Shown: positions 23,304 through 34,093 of the stretch, in pieces
Layout: each line of letters begins with the position of its first letter
Numbering within the stretch: position 1 is the stretch's first letter
Source: Loripinus fragilis
Taxonomy: Eukaryota > Mollusca > Bivalvia > Lucinida > Lucinidae
Length of the DNA stretch: 64,000 nt
Reading direction: 5' to 3'
Assembly: GCA_964019695.1 (NCBI GenBank)
Contig: OZ026524.1
Span: 23,519,656-23,583,655, forward strand
Translations under genes and position numbers: made by a program
The notes under the pieces: generated by a model
Told to the model about the DNA's origin: nothing
Seen by the model: the letters and a program-made list of their open reading frames with translations, nothing else
Databases searched by the model: none

Positions 23304-24094
23304 TGGTGTTTTTCACTTTAGGTCCCTGGAATACTCGGTTTTAAGCGTTGATTTGAAATTCTAGCGTTTGTGTGAAAATGAAATGCGATGGTGCCTTTAT
23401 ACAGTCTATCCTCTGAGCATGTTTTTTTCAAATTATGAAATTGAAATTTTGACAGGTTCTGTTTAATTGATTTTTCCATATTGAGTGTAAGTTTTAGCCA
23501 TGTATGTATCATATATGTTAAGAAATATGAAAAATATCGAGTGGCGGTTTGGAAGTTTCGCTCAGTATATATTTAAACTGGTGAATGTTTATCTCGGACA
23601 CAACAATAGGGTACCCTTCTTGTCGCTTGTGTTCGAAGTTTTATATACAGTTCGTTATTTGCACTGTGAAATCAAGGCAGATATCAAATATTCATACGCA
23701 CGGGTTTTTATTGAAGTGTAAAAACCATTTAACTTTACCAACGGACCAGTCAAAATCGCCGAAAAAACGATAAAAACATTGAGTTGGAATTATCACATCA
23801 TGGAGGTAGCAAAATACAATTTCAATGTTTACACTTACACTTCTAATGCACTTACAAATGTTACGCGACGTCTAATTGGATAACGTCTTTTTGCGACAGT
23901 ATATCTTGCGATATACTTCGGAAATTCGACGTCATTGCATAATCAGGCAGGCAGATGTCTTCATCGGCAAATGAAGACAGTTGCAAATGTGTTCATCAGC
24001 ATATAAAGACAGATGATCGTTAAAAGTTAATCAAAGGGAAGACGGCAGCAAATGTAAAAATGATCAAATATGAGGATAAAACCCTTTGTTTTCT
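23304..24094. other. No gene recognised
   Basis: AT-rich sequence with short frames only. A small perfect hairpin TGTCTTCAT/ATGAAGACA lies near 23957-23980. Confidence 0.5.
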
Positions 24095-24297
24095 CAGTTT
24101 TCCCGTTTAAAATGTAAAATTATAGCGATTGCGTAGTTCAAATGAAAACTGTTAAGTACTTTCTCAGTTTTGCTTGGTCTGAAAATTGACAACAGCAAGA
24201 TTTGTATATAAATGGAACTTTTCTCGTTATAAAGACCACCTCAAAGAAACGTGAATAACGGTTTAGGGACCTAACAACGAAGTTCATATTGGTGCGA
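24095..24297 (+). repeat. Dispersed repeat R2, copy 1
   Basis: Matches 27765-27955 with divergence. Shared blocks are TCTCAGTTTTGCTTGGT, TGAAAATTGACAACAGCAAG and TGGTGCGACAT. Copy 1 is directly followed by the MITE-like element at 24298. Confidence 0.7.
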
Positions 24298-24590
24298 CAT
24301 GAGTGGACCTAGAAAACTTGTCAGAGGCGGTCCAACTTTGACAACGATTTTTTTTGATGAGGGGAGAGAGGATCCAAATACTACTATAAGCGGGTCATCA
24401 TCGGCCCGCCAGCGAAACGCCATTTAAATGGCATTTCGCTGGCGTGTCGATGCTGGCCGAACATAACAAGCTGGCTTGGTAGCTTTAAGATTTTAAGGGG
24501 TCCGGAAAAGTATTGCTAAAACCCTATATTTTGTTATTTTTAATGGTGTCCGGACCCACTGCCCCCCCCCCCCCCCTGGATCCGCACATG
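24298..24590. mobile_element. MITE-like element M1, copy 1
   Basis: Shares its order of blocks with 26803-27059: TTGTCAGAGG-GGTCCAACTTT, TTGATGAGGGG, GATCCAAATAC, TGGCTTGGTAGCTTT, ATTGCTAARAAACCC-like, a C/G run and ATCCGCACATG. The ends CATGMGYGGA-CC and GG-TCCGCACATG are imperfect inverted repeats of about 15 bp. Non-coding. Confidence 0.65.
24408..24443. repeat. 36-bp near-perfect palindrome inside M1 copy 1
   Basis: GCCAGCGAAACGCCATTT is followed at once by its inverse AAATGGCATTTCGCTGGC with one mismatched pair. It is absent from the other M1 copy, so it looks like a secondary insertion or a local inverted duplication. Confidence 0.75.
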
Positions 24591-26802
24591 TGCGACTTTT
24601 AAGGCATATGCATCGGTACAGATACGAATTCGAGTGCCGAATTTAGGGGAGCTCTACCCTGTAAAGTCATTAGGCTACATGGACCACGCTTTTTGTGTAT
24701 GCCAATTTTGGGGTTTCGGGGAGGGGGAGGGGGTGAGGATTGAAAGATAATCTAAGGTTATTATTAACAAATGTTCTGTATCAAAGGTAACCATACATAA
24801 GTCAAAACTAGATGAGTAGTTTGCAAATCTATCCGACCCCTCTAAAAGTCACTATGCCCCACCCACATCAGATCTCGAGTTTCATTTGCAGTCATGAAGA
24901 TACAAGCGCTGATCATCTGACAAGATTTTCCATTTAAAAAAAATACAGAATTACCAAACGCAGTGGCCGTGGTAAAGTGACGTTTAATTTTAAGACTAGC
25001 GGGTAACGTGGGTATTTCTGATCATTGGGAGAAGCCGAAACCGTTTCAAACGATTGTTTGGTCATTGAAAACCAAAAAAAAACATAGCAAATACTGCAAT
25101 TTTCTGAACTTTCTCATAGAAATAAAAGACCAAGTTTTCACAATTTGACGTTTTTACTAATGCTTTTACATTATCGCCTTTGAACGGTGTTTCTAGTCGG
25201 ATTTTCTTGAACCACATTAACAAGTAAGACTGCTTGATGCCTTCCAACACATTCAGACAAATAATGTTGAATGAAACATCTTCACTACTACAGTGCACGA
25301 GCCGAAAGATAAAATCTAACGCCACCGTTATCTCGCAAATGCGTCGCACACTTTTTCAGTAACTTAAGGTTTTAAGCAACATTAAGATGAGTTACATTGT
25401 AAGCCTATGGTATCTTTGTAAACTGATACTCTGTTGAATTGAAATGCCAATTAACATTAGAAATTTAATCAAATGATGACTACGTTTTGACGTCATTGAT
25501 GGCAGCTGATTTTTTTCAGCATGAAATCTCTATCACATCTGTCACATAACCAATAGTTTTTATAGGCGTATGTTGCATGAGGATGATGAAAGACCAACAA
25601 ACGAAAAATCACATGCTTATCATTTAAGCATTACTTACAACGGATGTGATTTTTGCTTACTTATCCCTTCTGCAATTCTTGCTCTACCCAAATGCCTATT
25701 TAAAGGATGGCGTCTGAAATTCCGTGGTTTAATTTGCCTAAGATCCTGTTCTCGTCATTGCAATTGAAATTAATCGGCTCTACACAAAGATGAGCACAAA
25801 AAAGATGCGAAACATAAGAAATTGCTAAACTTATTGTGCATAGTATATATACTCAGCAATTGTAAACAAAATATCACCTGACTGTCACTCTTCGTTGGCA
25901 CTATAGTATATGGAGGTCAGCGCAATTTTCTGTACAAGAATGGATTTTACAAAAATGTTTGAAATGTCATTAGATTTCGCGGAAATCAAAAATATCGAAG
26001 ACATGTCCATGGGGATGACAAACAGGACGCATTAAGCCCTTCAACTGCTATATTTTTATTTATTTCTGATGAGACAATATATCTGAATAAATCCTGATGT
26101 TTGATACTTTATGTAGATGGATCTTTTTATCTATTTTAGAATGAAATTGTTGTTTATAGGCATTTTTCATATTTTCAATATGGCTTCCAAAATGGCCGCC
26201 AAAGGTCACGTGACTATCTTTTTATTATTGATTCAAATAAAAGTTTTATATATTAGCAAGATTCTGTAAAGTTTCACAGTGGTAGGATGAACGGTTCTGG
26301 AGATACTCTGTTTTGAACCCATATACCCCCAATATTCAGGAGTCCTTTAAACATGCTTGGCACTGAGGTATTGGTTTTTTGAGGGGCTTGGCAGCGAAAG
26401 CGTTAAAGGAAAGAATTCGCTCCCTCTGGGAGAAATTCTCTCCTTTAAGAGAAGTCCCCATTTTGCAAAGGGACGCAGCTGACAAGAACCAGCTTGTTTC
26501 AGTAGTTTCCCTTTGATGTACGTAATTATTTAAGCGTTCTGCCTTCGCCCTTGGTATGTTTTAAGGCCAGTTAAGAAATAGATGAACTTAATTTTAGAAG
26601 TATCAAAGTTGCAAAATGGGCAAAATCGCTACAATATTTGATCGAAAAATCGAAAAATACTCACTTTCGGCCAGATGATGACGACATACCTACAGTGGAT
26701 AACTTTCTAAACGGTCAAGAAAAGGTCTTCTTTGGGCCCTTAACCATCTCTGACAAAAGTGTATAGACAATGTAGGTGATTGAAAAATAATGCCACAGTG
26801 TC
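24591..26802. other. No gene recognised
   Basis: About 2.2 kb with only short frames (the longest is a 95-codon minus-strand frame at 25349-25062 without recognisable features). Nothing repetitive was identified. Confidence 0.5.
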
Positions 26803-27059
26803 CATGCGCGGAACCAGAAAATTTTGTCAGAGGGGGTCCAACTTTAAGAACGTTTTTTTTTTTTTTTTAGTTGATGAGGGGTGGCATGATCCAAATACCA
26901 CGGGCGTGCTGATGATGGCCCAACACTGAATGCTGGCTTGGTAGCTTTTTGGTTTTTCAGGGGATCTGGACCAGAATTGCTAAGAAACCCAATATTTTTG
27001 TGATTTTTCAGGGGGGGGGGGTCCCCCCCCCCCTGTTCCCCCCTCTGCATCCGCACATG
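26803..27059. mobile_element. MITE-like element M1, copy 2
   Basis: Second copy of the family at 24298-24590, with ends CATGCGCGGAACCAG and CTGCATCCGCACATG (inverted). It has longer T, G and C homopolymers and lacks the 36-bp palindrome. Confidence 0.65.
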
Positions 27060-27405
27060 GTGTCCGTCCCAAAGCAAACCCCAGCGTCAACTTTTAATCA
27101 GTCCTCGTAGATTAAGCATTTAATCACAGGTTTAGATAAATAGATGATCTTACATGAGTGTTCATGTTCTATTGATTTTATTAAACAAGTTGGGGAAAAA
27201 AGATAAAATGCGAGGCTTGCCGAGCATCTTATCTCTTTTTCGCAACGAGTTAAATCAATTCAATAGAACAATTAAGAGCACGAATGTTAGATTCTATAAA
27301 TCATATGACTTAAGTATTACTTTGAAATCTCATTTCTGCCGTAAAAAACGTTGTAATTTTGTCATTATGTACGCAACGTTTTTATGGACGTCATAACGCT
27401 TCCAA
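27060..27405. other. No convincing gene
   Basis: An 80-codon plus-strand frame at 27154-27396 has no recognisable features. Confidence 0.4.
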
Positions 27406-27439
27406 AAAATCTGTAAACCACTAGTGGTTTACAGATTTT
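27406..27439. repeat. Perfect 34-bp palindrome without spacer
   Basis: AAAATCTGTAAACCACT is immediately followed by AGTGGTTTACAGATTTT. The arms are 17 bp, exact, and meet at ACTAGT. Confidence 0.9.
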
Positions 27440-27545
27440 ATTGCATGGGGTTATTTTACTCCCAGATGCCACGTCATATGATAAACAAAGCAATTCAGCG
27501 TAAAATTGTTAATATTTTCTTACCCATATTTTTAGCATATGCTGC

Positions 27546-27614
27546 GGGTGCTCTCAGTGAGACGGTTCTTTTGAGTGAGACGATTCTTTTTAGTACCCAC
27601 AACATATGTTTCGG
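27546..27614. repeat. Short dispersed repeat R3, copy 1
   Basis: Contains GTGAGACGGTTCTTTTGAGT, a second GTGAGACGATTCTTTT, then AGTACCC and AACATATGTTT. Related copies are at 46976-47022 and 49419-49478. Confidence 0.65.
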
Positions 27615-27764
27615 TTGAGAAATAAAAAACATTTTTTTTCTGTTACGCACTCTTATCTATAGTCCTAAATAACTTTAACCATCCAGTGCATGAGCCGTCC
27701 AACTGTAAATAGTTGTTGTTGATCAAATAAGGCTTAATATACAAGAAACTGTTCTAAGGAGTCT

Positions 27765-27955
27765 TCTTTTGTCTCAGTTTTTTTTCCATTTTAAATGTTT
27801 AATATAGCGATCACATAGTGCATATCTAAACTGTTTAGTATCATCTCAGTTTTGCTTGGTTTGAAAATTGACAACAGCAAGAACTGTTTATAAATGTCAA
27901 AACTGACCAGCTCGTAGAAAAATCGAGAAAACGGTTCATACTGGTGCGACATTCA
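27765..27955 (+). repeat. Dispersed repeat R2, copy 2
   Basis: Diverged copy of 24095-24297 ending GGTGCGACAT. Here no MITE follows. Confidence 0.65.
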
Positions 27956-28074
27956 ACTCTTAACATGCTCCTGAGATTTTTGTATGCTTTTTTGTCACAT
28001 TTGCCAAATGCGAAATTTTTTATCTAACATTCGTATCCTGTATTATTTAATTTATCGACAAGTCTCGCATTTTA

Positions 28075-28911
28075 TCATGATAGAAAATTCTGTCCCTCAT
28101 GATCACCGTTTGTCATCACTCGGCAAGCCTCGTGATGCCAATCGGTAATCCTCACACTCATGATGGATTCTTTTATTCACATACCCCATACCAACCCGTG
28201 GGAAGGGCAAAAACGGATAGAAAAGTGACCTCATTGTCATGTTAAAGTGAAGTAATCATGTTTTCCCGCACACCAGATAAGGATTTCCGTTGTTTTTATC
28301 CAAGCCTGTACAAGCTCTAGGGAAAGATAAAAGGCTAACAGCTGCAAGCTGGCCGCACGTCGATCCGTGACGTCATTGTAATGCTAAAATGACGTCTCAA
28401 TGTCGCATCTCACTGTATTCAGAAATTTCTAAAAGTCTTTTCCAGATATTTCAAATATAGAATGAGCTATTTAGTGGTGAGCAAGAAAAATAATCTATTA
28501 TTCGTGTGAGGGTGGGATAGAAAAATCCGTCCCATTGTGATCACCTATTGTCATCATTCGACAAGCCTCATGATGCCTATTGTCATCATTCGACAAGCCT
28601 CATGATGCCAATCGGTGATCCTCGGGACGGATTTTTCCCACCATCACACTTATGATGGATTCTTATAATATGACGTTTCAGCGTATTTGGAGCTTCTGGA
28701 AAAATTTTAAATATAAAATGCGATGTTTAATAGTGGTCAAGAAAAATAATCCAATAATCGTGGGAGGGTGAGTTAGAAAAATCTTTCTCTCGTGATCACC
28801 GATTATGATCATTGGATTTTCATAACTCGGCAAGACTTGTGATGCCAATCGGCGATCATTGGGACAGGTTTTTCTATCCCACCCTCACATTTATGATAGA
28901 TTCTTGTAATC
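28075..28911. repeat. Cluster of three palindromic MITE-like copies
   Basis: Copies lie at about 28075-28175 (partial), 28488-28672 and 28746-28911. The second begins GTGTGAGGGTGGGATAGAAA and ends with its inverse (CGGATTTTTCCCACC, CATCACACTTATGATGGATT). All share GATCACC, TCATCA-TCGRCAAGCC, TGATGCCAATCGG and ATGATRGATTCTT. Copy 2 has an internal 32-bp duplication (CTATTGTCATCATTCGACAA twice). Copies 2 and 3 also share upstream flanks, so they are a tandem duplication of about 257 bp. Confidence 0.75.
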
Positions 28912-30226
28912 TTGTCCATTCTTTCTATTCATGGAAAATAATTTTCTTGCACACCAACTCGGGATTTCTGCTTGTTTTTTTTACAATTTGAGAGAATTAT
29001 TTCATGCACATCAGATCGGAGTTTCCGGTGTTTTACCCATTTGAGATAATTCTTTCTCACAGAGCAATGCATACAAGATCAAATGGTCGCTGTGTTAGCT
29101 AACTGTCGTCAAACTCTATCCCAAATCGCTACCCATGTGAGATAAGCATTACCAATACGAGATAAGCTACATGGGACGGGATGCTAATGCAAGATAAGCT
29201 ACACGAGACATTTTAGGCGCATGACTATATTCTTACTGAAAACGAAAGTTGAATTGTTGATTATGGAAGCTTCAATATTGAAATTTCAACGATTACACTA
29301 GGCCTACACGTGGTATAAACTGAGCATTTTTACTTCAACATAAGAAACCTGACACATATACTGTGTGTCAATTTGTTGGTAGTAAATGCAAACGATGCAC
29401 ACGTGTCTTTCGATTGCGTAAAGTTGAACAAAGGTAAACTAAGATGCGTAGAGATTATTAGAAAAAGTGAACTAATTTCGGACGTCAACTATCAAAACGT
29501 GACGTAACCCCTAAAATTAATTTTTGCAAGAAGAAAGAAATCACGCATAATTCACCAGAAATCGCTTTAGTGTGATTGTTTGTTATTTTATTGACATCTT
29601 CTGGGCATTCAAATAAAGCATGCATGTGTTATGTGGTAGATTTTCAACCATTTTGGCCACAAGTATTTAGAAAAATTACTAAGTTCAAAACGACATTTTT
29701 TTTTAATAGTATTCTTTTATAGCCGAGTTTGGTATCATTTTAATGCTCATGAGAATTGCAACTAAACTTTTCAATTTAATTTTGGATTCAATTTTTACCA
29801 ATCATTTTAGAAACTTTTTCGAAATTTTGACATTTCATTTTCTTATTTTCACATTTGGTCAAAACGCACAATCAATTACTTTGTTTTATCTAATGTTTAC
29901 AGATCTTTCGTCACAATACCTATTCTTAACCTTATTATCCCTTAAGGCGCCGCACAAATTGCATATTGGCACGTTTATTGGCGTTTCTTAACAGCTGGCT
30001 TTAGGGGATAAGAAAGAAAAAGGCCTGCGATACGCAGGTAGAAACAATTTTTACAAAAACTGTCGATCTTGAGAGTTTGAGCAGGACAATTGATCTTACG
30101 GTCAGCCCAGGATAAATGTAGACATATGGACGTAAGAACTGTAAACATGTAGAGAAGAAAATATAAAAACTCGTCGGCCGCCAGGCCTTGCCTGTGCGCG
30201 CTAGCTAACTGTACATAATGTAAATT
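28912..30226. other. No gene recognised
   Basis: AT-rich sequence. A local repetition AAGATAAGCTACA-GGGAC / AAGATAAGCTACACGAGAC lies near 29140-29210. The 82-codon frame at 29743-29991 is hydrophobic and Phe/Leu-rich, as expected from T-rich DNA. Confidence 0.45.
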
Positions 30227-30628
30227 TTGGTGATAGGGGTAGAAACAGAAACTACTGCGAAAGTGTTGCCATCATGGATACTTAATAAACAACATTGGAA
30301 TGCCATAAACGTTTTCATCATTGTCTTCACCGTTCTCCAGCGTGTTCCATATTACCACACGTACATGTACGAAATCAACACACACACGAAAAACTCCTCA
30401 TTTCCCCCACATTATACATGCGTTGTTCAACCAAAAGCCTATTTTCATTTTCTTAACGTCAATTTTACGTTATCAGCGTTTTATGAACTTTTAAAAAGCA
30501 CTGCCACTTTATCATTTTTTTTCACTTTTTATGATTATGAAATGCATTTTGACAATGTTTCAGTCCTTTTGAACTCCGTAGCTATCGCCTACGTCCATTT
30601 AGCGACGTCAAGCGTTTCAATTACATGA
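30227..30628 (+). CDS. Unassigned 133-codon open frame (doubtful)
   Basis: This is the longest frame of the 20-32 kb interval. The product would start MVIGVETETTAKVLPSW and be rich in Phe, Tyr, Val and Thr. I see no signal peptide, motif or domain, and no similarity to the element proteins elsewhere in the window. The sequence upstream offers no clear promoter, and no splice context supports an exon. Its length in AT-rich DNA is mildly unusual but within reach of chance over 64 kb. It could be an exon of a host gene or a relic of a mobile element; I favour chance. Confidence 0.15.
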   Translation: MVIGVETETTAKVLPSWILNKQHWNAINVFIIVFTVLQRVPYYHTYMYEINTHTKNSSFPPHYTCVVQPKAYFHFLNVNFTLSAFYELLKSTATLSFFFTFYDYEMHFDNVSVLLNSVAIAYVHLATSSVSIT

Positions 30629-31254
30629 TGATATGTGTATACTGCAAAGCTTGAAATTCATACGCGATTAAAGTAAAGTGTAGCCAATTGGCACTATAGC
30701 AAAGAAGACAGCACACACTAAAGGGCGACATACGTTGACAAGGAAAAAAGGTTAGTATCCATAGTTTACGTTGTTTCTTAATTGACGTTATATTTGATTT
30801 ATTCCGCTTTTACCCTTTAACGTGACGCGAAACATAAGTTCTGATTTTTGAAAATGCAATCTTTTACAATGATTGGTTGACTCCATGTCACTTCAAGTTC
30901 TAGAAATCGCTTGAACAAAGGAAAAACACTGCCGTTTAGACAACGTCGAATGCACAACTTAAAACCCCCATATCATATGTCACAGAAAGAAATTTGCAAA
31001 TTTCTAAAATGCACTTTTGTCTGACCTGGTATTTGCGTTGCATACATAAAAAGTTTTAAAAAAATATCTAGATATACACTCTCGAGGCCAAAGTGATAAA
31101 ATCGTGACGTCATGTTCTATATTTGATAAATATATTTTTTCCAAGAATACTTTCTAATGTCCTGTTATTAAAATAAGCATATCGGCTTAGCTCTATAATT
31201 TGTTATTTACGAGTTTGAAGCAAGTAAAAAGTGTCAAGTTTCTTTAGTAGTTCA
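30629..31254. other. No gene recognised
   Basis: AT-rich sequence with no persuasive frame, repeat or inverted structure seen. Confidence 0.45.
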
Positions 31255-32296
31255 GTATATATACTAAAGGACTTTGAAAACGCATCACCCAGATTAAATC
31301 CTTTATTTCACAAACCCTGAGAATGTCAGCGAGATAATTATTATTGCATATCATAGTCTGACCATCGTGCAGTGCGTCCTAGAAATTTCATGGTTTTAAA
31401 TTTACTTTAAGGTATTGAAAAATTATACATTTTAAGACAGGGGTGATTGATTTTGAAGGACACAACTTCAGCTGAAATTTAACACTCGTTAGTTTTGATT
31501 CCTGACTCAACGAATTTGCGTCCTTTGCTTCTTTCACGATTGTACATTCATCATTAAAGGATTAGAAATAAACTGACAGTTTGCTATGCTCAAAAATACA
31601 CCCCATTAAAATTACCGACATACCCCACCCACCCTGATTACTATAGTCTAGTAATAAAATTCAATGTCTTGGGCCATTCAAAGTTTCGATTTCTTACGTC
31701 CGGTTTTATTGGAAGAGGCTAAGGGCATACACAAATGACAGATTATTCATTAATTACGCTTGTATCACGTGTCTTTTGTATTGTGCAAGCGACGTTAACG
31801 TAAATTTTTAAGACATTCTCGATCACATGAAAGCAGATCTCCTGCAACGATTTACACCAAAACGTCTTCTTCACATGCTTGTCAGATCAGTAATGAAAGC
31901 GTGCACAAAGGTAACTAATGGAGATGTTTCTAAAAAGGTGCTAAAAATTGATGTTTAAATTTGACGTTTATTTTCGAAATTTTGAAGTTATCAATTACTT
32001 TTGATTAGAAAAAGTCTATAAACTGTTATGGTAACATGGCATCATATACGCCACAGCTTAAACATAAAAATAATCAAAAAGCATCATTTATTTGTGCAGA
32101 AAGGTGCTGGATGCTGTATGTACCCATGTGACGTCATCAGCAGCGTAGCGTGATAGTGCAGTCAAATTAATGACTGGTTCATACCAATTCTGGGTTGCAC
32201 ATTTAAACCTGCGAGTAACTTTTCAATCGCATATACGGTTTGCAAGAAAAGTGCAAAAGTATGGTGATGCGTTTTCAAAGTCCTCACGTATATTCA
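31255..32296. mobile_element. About 1-kb non-coding TIR element
   Basis: AGGACTTTGAAAACGCATCA plus CC at 31268-31289 is exactly inverted at 32263-32284 (22 bp). Just outside both arms lie related ATATAC-type sequences (TATATACTAA left, CACGTATATTC right), so the inverted repeats may reach about 30 bp. TTCA occurs at both outer edges as a possible 4-bp target copy, which I regard as weak. No coding frame inside. Its right end abuts the start of LINE A sequence. Confidence 0.6.
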
Positions 32297-32828
32297 AATG
32301 CTTTGAACATGTTGAATTCATTGTGATTGGCATGGCATAAATTATTGCAGTCGCAAGTTAACGGAAAAGTACTCCGGGTAATCATTAGTATGTATAACGA
32401 AATAAAGTCCTGTGTTTCCTTGCACGGCAATGTATCCGCGTTTTTCGCTAGTAATTCAGGGGTGAGGCAGGGTGAAAATTTGCCCCCTGTCCTATTTTCA
32501 CTGTACCTAAATGATCTCGAAAATTATCTGAAACATAATTCTAGCGCTAGCATAGTTGTTGACTGCAATGATGAGTATTTCTTTGTTTTTATGAAACTTG
32601 GAGTGCTTTTATACGCTGATGATACGATTATCATAGCCCAGAGCGAACAGGACCTCCAATTTTCCCTCAACAGATTTAATGAATATTGCCAGACCTGGAA
32701 ATTAAGTGTTAACTTAGATAAAACGAAAGTCGTCATATTTGGTGCTAGAAAAACTGATCATTTCCACTTCAAATTAGGTACACAAGCTGTTGAAATCACA
32801 GATAAATACAAATACCTAGGTGTGTATT
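32291..32828 (+). pseudogene. LINE A, part 1: reverse transcriptase fragment
   Basis: Encodes the middle and end of a non-LTR retrotransposon reverse transcriptase: a block before the catalytic core (AWHKLLQSQVNGKVLRVI), SGVRQGENLPP and FSLYLNDL, the catalytic LLYADDTIIIA, the thumb-side WKLSVNLDKTKVVIF and finally KYLGV. Just upstream, FEHVEF in another frame continues the homology (the usual KAFDHVEF region), so there is a frameshift near 32320. The family copies RNA into DNA at a nicked chromosomal target. The frame stops being LINE A at 32828, where LINE B is inserted, and resumes in frame at 48043. The 5' part is missing, as in most LINE copies. The clade is not assigned; it looks CR1/L2/Jockey-like. 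Confidence 0.85.
32823..32828. repeat. Target-site duplication TGTATT, left copy (LINE B)
   Basis: TGTATT ends the LINE A part here and recurs at 48037-48042, where LINE A resumes. Removing 32829-48042 restores GGT GTG TAT TTC TCA CAA in frame. Confidence 0.85.
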
Positions 32829-33392
32829 CGTGACGAGTCGGATGATGAATGTGCGAATAAGTTGTACTCATTTTTCGAAGAGAAGTTGAAAATTGACAGT
32901 GCTAGTGATATCAAATTAGACAGAGTGCACAGGTTGGGGAGATACAACCCGGCTAAGACAAGGCCCATAATTGCGAAGTTTTGTTTCTATCCAGATAGAG
33001 AGACTGTTAGAAAGGCAGCTAGAAATTTGGCTGGGACTCAGTATTCGGTTAGTCAGCAATTTCCGAAAGAAGTCATGGCCAGGCGAAAAGGGCTCATACC
33101 CACGCTCAAAAGCCTTAAAGATCAAGGAAGGCGGGCCTACATATCAGTTGATAAACTATATGTGGATGGTAGATTGTACACTGGTGATCTGATAGAACCG
33201 CGACAGCAAGACAGAGGGCAGCAAAGAGGTCAGAGACGTGACCAAGGTCATGGTCAAGGTCATGGTCGGGATAACAGATTCCAACGCGAGCGAGTCCCCC
33301 GGGCGGGACGATCAAGCAGCAGGGATGGTCTAGATAATGAGGCAATTGAGGCAGAAGTACAGGGAAATGAAGGACGCGATGATGTTTTCTAG
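32829..33392 (+). pseudogene. LINE B ORF1 protein, N-terminally truncated
   Basis: The first codon of LINE B sequence is the CGT at 32829, giving RDESDDECANKLYSFFEEKL. The 188 residues show the middle and C-terminal parts of an L1-type ORF1 protein. An RRM-like region has IKLDRVHRLG and RPIIAKFCF, and DRETVRKAARNL follows. A C-terminal domain has QFPKEVMARRKGLIPTLKSL and DKLYVDGRLY. A basic Gln/Arg/Gly-rich tail occupies about residues 120-165. Such proteins bind the element RNA and form the retrotransposition particle. The N-terminal coiled coil expected in the family is missing through 5' truncation. The frame ends at TAG 33390-33392, and the endonuclease frame continues in the same phase. 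A start codon belonging to LINE A flank is not its true start. Confidence 0.8.
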
Positions 33393-33997
33393 GACAGTTG
33401 TGAGAGTGAATTACGGGTTTTGAGCTGGAATGTTGAGGGTTTGACATACTTAAAGAAAACGAGTGAAGATTTTACAAAAATCATATCAAATTACGACATT
33501 ATTTGCCTATACGAAACATGGACAGGTAAAAACTCAAAAATAACTGTTGATGGATACAAAGCTATTCACTCCTACAGGCGATTTCAACATCGAAGAGCAA
33601 AGCGCGCTAGTGGCGGAATAATTATTTATATTAAAGATAGCATGAAAAACGGAGTAAAGTTAGTAAGAAATGATATTGACTCGATTGTATGGCTTAAACT
33701 TGATAAGCAATTCTTCTGTAGCAAGAGCGATAGATATATTGCCGCTGTGTACATTCCTCCCGAGCACTCACCTGTGCATGAAATATACAATGTAGACTTT
33801 TTTCAGAAAATTGAAAGTGATATCAGCCATTTTTCCCAGTATGGAGAAATATTCTTAATCGGTGACATGAATAGCAGAACTGGTAAAAAGCATGATTATG
33901 TTGATCATGATAGCTTTTTAGCGGATTTTGATATTGATGACATAACGGTTGACACGCCCTTGAGGCGCCTTTCTATGGATAGTAAGGCAAATAGATT
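33393..33997 (+). pseudogene. LINE B ORF2, part 1: AP-like endonuclease
   Basis: Directly after the ORF1 TAG and in the same phase the frame reads VLSWNVEGLTYLKK, the usual start of an apurinic-type endonuclease. It continues with DIICLYETWTG (metal-binding Glu region), SGGIIIYIKDS, AAVYIPPEHSP and IGDMNSRTG (catalytic Asp/Asn). The enzyme nicks target DNA to prime reverse transcription. There is no ATG between the ORF1 stop and this domain, so translation would need stop readthrough or the TAG is a mutation of a fused frame. The frame is broken at NRF by the 9.4-kb element after AATAGATT. The remaining endonuclease residues resume at 43418. The last codons before the stop at 34019 are read from the inserted element. 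Confidence 0.88.
33993..33997. repeat. Target-site duplication AGATT, left copy (9.4-kb element)
   Basis: AGATT ends the LINE B endonuclease part and recurs at 43418-43422. Removing the insert and one copy gives AAT AGA TTT GGC GAT TGC, in frame across the site. Confidence 0.92.
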
Positions 33998-34093
33998 CAC
34001 AGTATGTAAACTGAAATAAACAACCTGTACCTTTCCTCCTAGCTCAGGCCGTATAAACATGAATTTCAGCGCTCGTGCGTAACCAGTAGTCGG
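33998..34093 (+). repeat. Left TIR of the 9.4-kb element
   Basis: Contains CACAGTATGTAAACTG, CTCCTAGCTCAGGCCGTATA and GCGCTCGTGCGTAACCAGTA. At 12 bases after the terminal heptamer is TAAACAACC, which agrees at six of nine positions with the RSS nonamer ACAAAAACC. This may be coincidence. Confidence 0.92.

Noticed and set aside
32524..32736. Antisense frames within LINE coding sequence (also 32916-33125, 33115-33447, 44176-44373, 44653-44994, 45527-45913)
   Set aside because: Shadows of the real LINE frames on the other strand; no independent features.
32820..32840. The N-terminal residues MCIRDE at the LINE A/LINE B junction as a sequencing-adapter artefact
   Set aside because: The nucleotides (TGTGTATTCGTGACGAG) only superficially resemble a transposase-adapter sequence, and the junction is fully explained by LINE B inserted with a TGTATT duplication.
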